Shown one piece after another: positions 57,775 through 64,000 of a stretch of 64,000 bases of DNA. Numbering within the stretch: the stretch's first letter is position 1; each line of letters opens with the position of its first letter. The DNA is from Mycteria americana (taxonomy: Eukaryota; Chordata; Aves; Ciconiiformes; Ciconiidae), in the NCBI RefSeq assembly GCF_035582795.1, contig NC_134369.1, positions 57,226,001 to 57,290,000 of the forward strand. Reading direction: 5' to 3'. The notes below the pieces were generated by a model. That model saw only the letters and a program-made list of their open reading frames with translations, was not told where the DNA came from and made no database searches. The position numbers were made by a program, and so were the translations under genes.

Positions 57775-60700
57775 CTAGAAGATGCTTCTCATTTTCCATT
57801 AACTCTGCCCTGCATTTTAATTTGCATTTCTCCATCAGGGAACCCAGATTTGCTTGTTCCTTCATTCAGGTTTTGCTTCATCTGTCTTCAAGAAATTAAT
57901 TCTTCATGTAGAAATCTTGATAACTGAATTTTAAATATAAAAGTTGAGGAAAAGTACACACAAAAGTGTAATCCAAAAGGTTTTTTTCATGTGGATGTGG
58001 CCTGCTCATGTGTGTGCTTTGTTACTTACTGCTGAACCATATGCAGGAGAATGTAAACTGGCAGATGTTCTTATCAAATACAAACTTCAAAAGGAATACA
58101 GTGTAAATTATGAAGATACTAATTTTTTTTGGACTGTATTGGTGAAGAATTTCACCATCTTCTCAGAAAAGAGCATTACTATAGATGAGAGCCTGTGCCA
58201 GGAGGGAGAACTATGTAATACATAGCAGAGAACGCTGGCCAGGTCAACACACACGTCCCTCTGTGCAAGCTCCCAAGCATCTGGCTCCTGAGCAGGAGCA
58301 CCAAGCTATGTCAGGTGTCAAAATGCCCCACATGAGGTGTTCCACACCTCTGAATGGGAGCACACTGGTGGGGAGCTGCATTTAGGAGTCTAAAGGCAAT
58401 AATGGAAAGGGAACTGTACCTTCTTCCCCCCAGTTTCAAACCAAAGCTCTTGTCCCGTGGTTGTCTCATATGGCTGCATAATCAAGCAGCAAAACAGGGC
58501 AGGGCACACCATTTTCTTTTTGAACTCAGCCGTGCTAATCTTTTGCTTACTAACCTAGTGACTGGAACACTTGGTCACTTGATCTGGATACAAGACACTC
58601 AGGTCTTACAAACCATTCAGCCTGAGATAATCAGACCCAAATCGTCCACTTGGCAGAGGAATAGCTCATCTTCAGGCTGCAAGAGGCCGATGAGAAAGTG
58701 AAGGGAAAGACAATTCCCAGCCTTCCTTCTGAGGATCTTCTGCTTAAAAATTGAATGAAATATAAAAACTACTTATGTGAGATGTGTAGATAATTGTGCG
58801 TGGATAATTGTGTGTGTTTTCATCTACCTGTGAAAGACATATATTTATGTATGTAAATACACACACACCTATAGGTATTCGTAGTACTAAAGATCCACTA
58901 GTATGATGTGTGTTAACCTAATAATGCAGGCACAAGCCTGGGAGATAGGAAACTTAGGTTTCCCTCCAAGAATAATTCAAATAGAAGAAGAAACAAGGCT
59001 CTAGAAATTGTTTTTGAATGTGATACTTGACTGCACAAGATGTGCAAGTGTTATTAATTCTAGTCATGTGAGTAGTGTGTGAGTAGTTCCGCTAAAGGTA
59101 AACATTATCTTTGCTAAATCAGAACCTGTGGCAATAAGTAATGCATTATGATTTGAATTGAAAAAAAACCTGAAGAAATGCTATCTCGAATTAATTGTGA
59201 TGCTTCAATAACATAACAATAACTTCAAAAAAAATTTTTAAGAGCTTTGAAGAATTACCTATTTACTAGATTTTATATGCAGAAATTCCCACAATGTTTT
59301 AAACTAATTTTTGCTAAAAGCTAGTAAAAATGAGATTTTTTTCCATCCTGATATGAAGTGATGTAAAAATATTTTATTTACCAAGATTTTGTTGAAAAAC
59401 CTGAAAATCACTGCCAAGTGTAAGTGAAAGGAAAACAACCATAGTATATTAAAAGTAAGGCAATGAAATAAGTTGATTAGGCTGTAAATGCCCAGGCTGA
59501 GAGACATTAACTCTTTCAGAGAATCTGTCATCAGAACAGAATATGCCAATAGTTGTCACTATTTTATTATTTTATTTTTAGTTAGATGTAGACTCCTTCC
59601 AGCAAGCTGTGGTGAGGCAGAAACTCCTGTCTTTACCTGATCTTGAGGTATTATGATGGTTTAGTAGCCAGCACCTCTATAGGCAAACTATCCTAACATC
59701 GACTTCAGTAGCGGCCAACTAATAAACTGGTCTGAAGAAATTAATGAGATTAAAAATCCGAGCCTATCCCTCTGTTCTAGTCTAATGCAGATAAAGAGCA
59801 CAATGTCAGTGCATGGTACTGATTCACAGCACACATGAAATTTTCATAGTACAAACATTCATCAGCTTTTTTTTTTTTCAAACTGCACTCCTACAGAAAA
59901 GAAAAAAAATGTAAAACTGACTCAGAGGAAACATGGTGGCACTCACTACACTCTGATAGAGACAAGACAAAGCAGAATATTTAGCTGTTTGGTAAGCAGT
60001 GGAGTTATTAAAGCCTGGTTTACTAAGGATTTATGGCTTCCCTCACCACAATAACCACAGATTTACTCCACAGCATCCAGGATGACTCCTACCAGGCAGG
60101 GGAGCAAGGCTGGAGCAGGGCTAGGGCTGGGGCTAGGGCTAGGGCTAGGGCTAGTGCTGGCACTCCCTGCCATGTGCTCATTGCCTGCTGCCACCAGCAG
60201 AATTTAAAGCAGCCGAGTCCTGCCTGCCTTCCCCACAGCAGGCACAAACTTGGATTTCACTGATTTTCACAGAGTAGCATAATGGTTTTTCAATCTCCCA
60301 TCTCTCTGTTAAACCTGACTGAAATTTGCCAATAAGCTGCAGTGTTATGGAGGGTAACTAAGAGAAGACAAGTGGCTACAAACATGAAAATTTGATGCCA
60401 TTTACTTTGGAAACCAAGCTGGTTGTTGTATTTTCTTTGTGTTTGAGGTTAAATGAGTCACACTTTCTCAGCTTTCACAGTTCATGTGACTCCATTTCTC
60501 ACTAGCTATCATGAATATTTTCATTATCCTTACATTTACTTATGAAAAACCCCAATTTATTATATATTACCTTTTAATAATGATGTATCTCCATTTTCAT
60601 CATCATTAGCTTTTCTTTTATGTCCTCTCCAGGAAGAGCTTGTAGACAGTCCAACACTTGATGGAGTGATTTAGCAGTACAAGATGGATGAAGAGTAGGT

Positions 60701-61925
60701 TTGGTAAATGCTAAAACTGTTTTACAATATTTTATAACCAGACTGGATGTTCCAGATCACCATATATTTCAACTGAGATTCTGTGTCATTCATTAAGAGG
60801 TACCATTGGAGGAGAGAACTTTAAAAATCAATTTCTAAAAGCATAATGCTCCTGAATCTAAGCTTTACTCTAGTTACCTGATAAAACCTACTGAAGAACT
60901 GTGATAAAATTGGTATGAGCAAATATTCAGTTAGCAAATCCAGCAAGTCTATGTAAAAGCATGGCATATAAAAGACATTTGCTTAGATGAAGTAACAGTG
61001 ACTGGGAAGCATCATGATCTAGAATCCACCTTGGTAAAGCAGACAGGCTATACCTCCATATGTAATCAATCTGGAGCAGAGCAGCCCGGCAGTCCTTCAA
61101 ACTTAAATTATTGTCTGATTCTAAGTGAGAGACTTTGAGCCTTAAACTAGAGTCCTGCAGAAGCACTTTTCCAAAGTTTGTCCAAGTGTGAACAGTGTAT
61201 TACAGAACAGGAAAATGATGAAATTATGCATCTTTGACCTATTGTTCATTGTATGCTTTGGACTGAAAGTGGTTTTCTTACCAAAGAAATGCAGCTGACC
61301 TAAGTTTCCACTGCTTTACACTCACTACAAAAGCTACAGTTATGGATAGATAGCACTAAGCATTCACTTTGTCCATGCAGAAATACATTTCTAAGATAGA
61401 AGGCACCTGTTGATAGGTTAGATTTATCTCGGGCCAGTGCCTATGTAGTGGGAGAAGGACACAACACATTGCTTTCTGCAGCTCATAACAGGCAGTCTGT
61501 CCATTGCACCTGGGTAAACATGGGTCTTTTCTGACCTTTCCTATTATATTAGTTTACATGTTCCCTCAATAAGAAAAGCCTGAGGTTGGCAGTGCAAGAA
61601 ATGGTTGAGAGCTCAAGAACTTCTATTTATTCTCCTTGGGCTGGGGCTGAACACTCTTCCCAGAAAGTGCTCTCAGCCCAGGTTTGTCATGCAGGGGAGC
61701 ACCAGGAGGAGGTGCATGAGGAACAAGTACTGGGCTGGTACACCTTTGGGGTTCCGGGATCTGCTGTGTGCAGAACCATCTCCTTTTATTGGCTTTGAAC
61801 CTGGCTCCTACATGCTTCGAGTGATGGTCTGTAGCTTTGGCATTAGAAAGATGGTAAACATTCAGTCTCCATTAACCCAACCTGTGCCACAAATAGTTTT
61901 TGCCTTCTTTATGCCATCTAAATTG
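57775..61925. other. intergenic DNA, no gene seen
   Basis: AT-rich, with short open frames only. The one notable element is the GGGCTA array at 60118. Confidence 0.45.
60118..60156 (+). repeat. GGGCTA hexamer array (telomere-like variant)
   Basis: About six hexamers in tandem, mostly GGGCTA with one GGGCTG, ending in GTGCTG. It is a one-base variant of the vertebrate telomere repeat (TTAGGG to CTAGGG). It could be an ordinary microsatellite. Confidence 0.8.
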
Positions 61926-61929
61926 TCAC

Positions 61930-62190
61930 TTTTCCAGGCTGAAGATCTCTCACCTCAAACAGGAGCTTTTCCAGACCTTTGATTAACCTTACCACCCTTT
62001 TCTAGAGATTTTCCGGTTCTCATTTATCCTTTCTGTTATTACAGGACCAGAACTACATGCTCTAATCCAGGTGTGGATGATCCAGAGATTTAGACAGCGG
62101 CACAATGTTCTTATCTGATTCACTCTCTTTTTTCTCCTAATAATTTCTGATATTTAATATGCCTCCTTCCCCGCTACTGAGCTGATCTGT
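61930..62190 (-). mobile_element. ancient CR1/L3-like LINE remnant
   Basis: On the plus strand, the order ggaccagaactacatgctc, then atccaggtgtgg, then agcggcacaatgttcttatc resembles the reverse complement of the reverse-transcriptase region of old amniote CR1/L3 LINEs, as I remember them. It is heavily diverged; boundaries are approximate. Confidence 0.5.
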
Positions 62191-62194
62191 ACAT

Positions 62195-63825
62195 GAACTA
62201 CCTACCATAATACCAAACCCTTACTCCTGAGTGACAGCAGTCAGTTCAGGTACAGCATTTCACCAGTTCTGCAGCTAAAACATAACAAGAAAATCAAAAT
62301 CCCCACTGACACAGCAATGGCAAGCCAGAAAGCTTCTTTTCTTTCTGTTTTCAAAATGAGACAGAATTTGTCATGTCCATTCCTTGATTTTACCAGAAGA
62401 TGGTGGCACAGGGCTCCTTTTCTTATAAACCCCAGAACTTGAGGCTCCATACTTACAGTTCTACCTGCAGGAAGCAGGGTAGCAGAATCACACTAAAAGT
62501 GTGGCTTCTCACAAGCATCTTACTACTCATAACTGGTGTACTGAAATGATAACATTTTACTAGCAAAATTTGCCCTACAGACCTTCTTCTCTTGGTGTAA
62601 AGGAACCCTTCTTGTGCAAACAACTTTTAGAGTGACAAGTTCACCAGAGAATAAAAGTTCTAATTTTGGAATGAAGTTGTCTACACAGAGAAACCTCTTG
62701 GCATTAGGATTTAATTTTAAATTGATGCCTTACGTTATTTATCTTTCTGTTGCAGACATGGCCTTAAACAAACACTAAGAAAATCTCTAAGAAATGTAGA
62801 TATTTTGAAATCTAAGAAATGTAGATATTTTGGAATTATACTTGAATTTTTTTGCTCCCAAAGCCAGATAGAAAATATTAGGGCTAAACTTCGCAAAGTG
62901 TTATCATTTGTCATTATTTAATAGATTAATATTGTTGGCTATAGTGAAGAAGCAGAGGCAGATCAGCTAGCTGAATTAATATATTCAATAAAATGAAGTT
63001 TATGATATGATTCCATTGCTCATATCCTTTTTCTTAAACACGTCTTTGACACTGTAAGCTTTTGGGATGTTGAGGATTCTGACAGATCATCGAGATGGTT
63101 TAATGCAACGATTCTCTTCCCTGTTTCAATGGAGGCAAAAGAAGAGGCTGTGTGGTTGCCCTTAGCCTCTGCAGCTCACATTCTGGCAGGTTAGCACAAT
63201 CCCATTTCCATCAGTGGTTTACATGAACATGCCTCCTCAAGACACTTTGGTATTCAGGTTGTACCTACATAAGCTTTCTGTCTTGATTGCTGCACCATCT
63301 TTCCCACCCTGCCAACTTAGAAGCGGTTTGAAGGGCTGGAGCATATTTGCCTCTATTTGATGCCTCTTCTCAGTCACCCTTGACACAACTGTGAATACGT
63401 CAAGACTGTGACACACAGCACAATGACAGGCATAGGCACGAGGTAGTAATCTCTGGCTGGGGCAACTGGGGCCCAAGCTGTCTTAAAATTTCATCCATAA
63501 GATCTACCAGAGGGATAGAGCTCAGACTTGAAAGACAGAAGATACAGGAATAGAAATTAAATTCCAGTTGTACATTTCAGTATCTGTCCCCTGAATATGC
63601 GAGATATGGTATGGTTTTTTTGATGGCTAAAGAATCTGCATCTGTGTGAACAGCAAATCTAAATGAGGTCTAGGCATATGGTCTCTTTTGCATTCATTTG
63701 CATTTTAGGACCTACTTTTCATTACATCTTTCATTCTCTTCTGTGCACAGGTGTTTTCTCTTGCTCTGAGATTCTTTCCTGGCTGCAACCAAAGTTCTTA
63801 TGACGACTACAACACTTAGTGAATT
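62195..63825. other. intergenic DNA, no gene seen
   Basis: AT-rich. A 69-codon minus frame at 62241-62450 contains one hydrophobic stretch (AVSVGILIFLLCFSC) but no family match. Confidence 0.45.
62786..62835. repeat. 25-bp perfect-unit tandem duplication
   Basis: Two adjacent 25-bp copies starting tctaagaaatgtagatattt with one mismatch near the end. A recent slippage event. Confidence 0.85.
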
Positions 63826-63827
63826 AC

Positions 63828-64000
63828 CTTATTCTATGTTGTTTTTTCCTTTCAAACATTTTGCTTCAGCAGAGCATCTTCCACGCGGTCTGTGTTGCCT
63901 ACATGAGACATAGTAAACAATGTAGCAACTTTTCCTTAATAAGATATTTGCACATCAGGCAAAGCCTTCTTCAGACCTTCCATATGAGCATCACATTGAT
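63828..64000 (-). pseudogene. serpin unit H: exon 3 fragment, runs off the window
   Basis: The minus strand reads VATLFTMSHVG then RVEDALLKQN, matching [23 protein letters not shown] of serpin D exon 3. Stops and small indels break the frame (for example after VQISY). A GT donor is kept at 63826-63827. The unit continues beyond the right edge, so the cluster extends further. No exon 4 or 5 of this unit was found to the left. Confidence 0.7.

Noticed and set aside
62241-62450. small frame with a hydrophobic segment
   Set aside because: One hydrophobic stretch in AT-rich DNA is weak evidence; no family, promoter or splice site supports it.

Overview
The window looks like bird nuclear DNA, most likely Neoaves. 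Three things point there: CR1 LINE pieces with the typical avian 3' end (tandem 8-bp repeats of the TTCTGTGA type), two LTRs of families I recognise as common in bird genomes, and multi-exon liver-type serpins with long introns. There are no bacterial operons, CRISPR arrays, rRNA or tRNA genes that I could find.

The region is a clade A serpin cluster (alpha-1-antitrypsin family), all on the minus strand and in tandem. I count nine serpin units, lettered here for reference: Z (about 4440-5890), A (14687-20715), B (22111-24320), C (27543-34052), E (41196-42296), F (46260-48370), D (50011-54147), G (55680-56640) and H (63828 to the right edge). Only A and D are intact. Each has four coding exons with the classic SERPINA layout (exon 3 of 271 bp, exon 4 of 148 bp) and a separate untranslated first exon. 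A encodes 428 aa with P1 Met386 in the reactive loop, like alpha-1-antitrypsin. D encodes 432 aa with P1 Arg391, which predicts inhibition of trypsin/thrombin-like proteases. C keeps all exon sizes and splice sites but carries a frameshift and two stops. B, E, F, G, H and Z are progressively older fragments.

Upstream of A and D, and also of the decayed units Z and F, lie short HNF1-like promoter modules. These resemble the hepatocyte promoter of mammalian SERPINA1, so the intact genes are probably liver-expressed and secreted into plasma.

Mobile DNA is interleaved with the genes. A 2.1-kb CR1 with a long open reverse-transcriptase frame sits in intron 3 of C, about 20 bp from a splice donor. 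An older CR1 tail lies in the last intron of A. Another CR1 tail splits exon 2 of E. One LTR lies at about 12.83-13.69 kb, and a solo LTR with a clean 5-bp target-site duplication at 57171-57765. A very old LINE remnant lies near 62 kb. The rest (about 0-4.4, 6-12.8, 24.3-27.5, 34-41, 42.3-46.2, 54.2-55.6 and 58-63.8 kb) is AT-rich intergenic DNA in which I see no supported gene.
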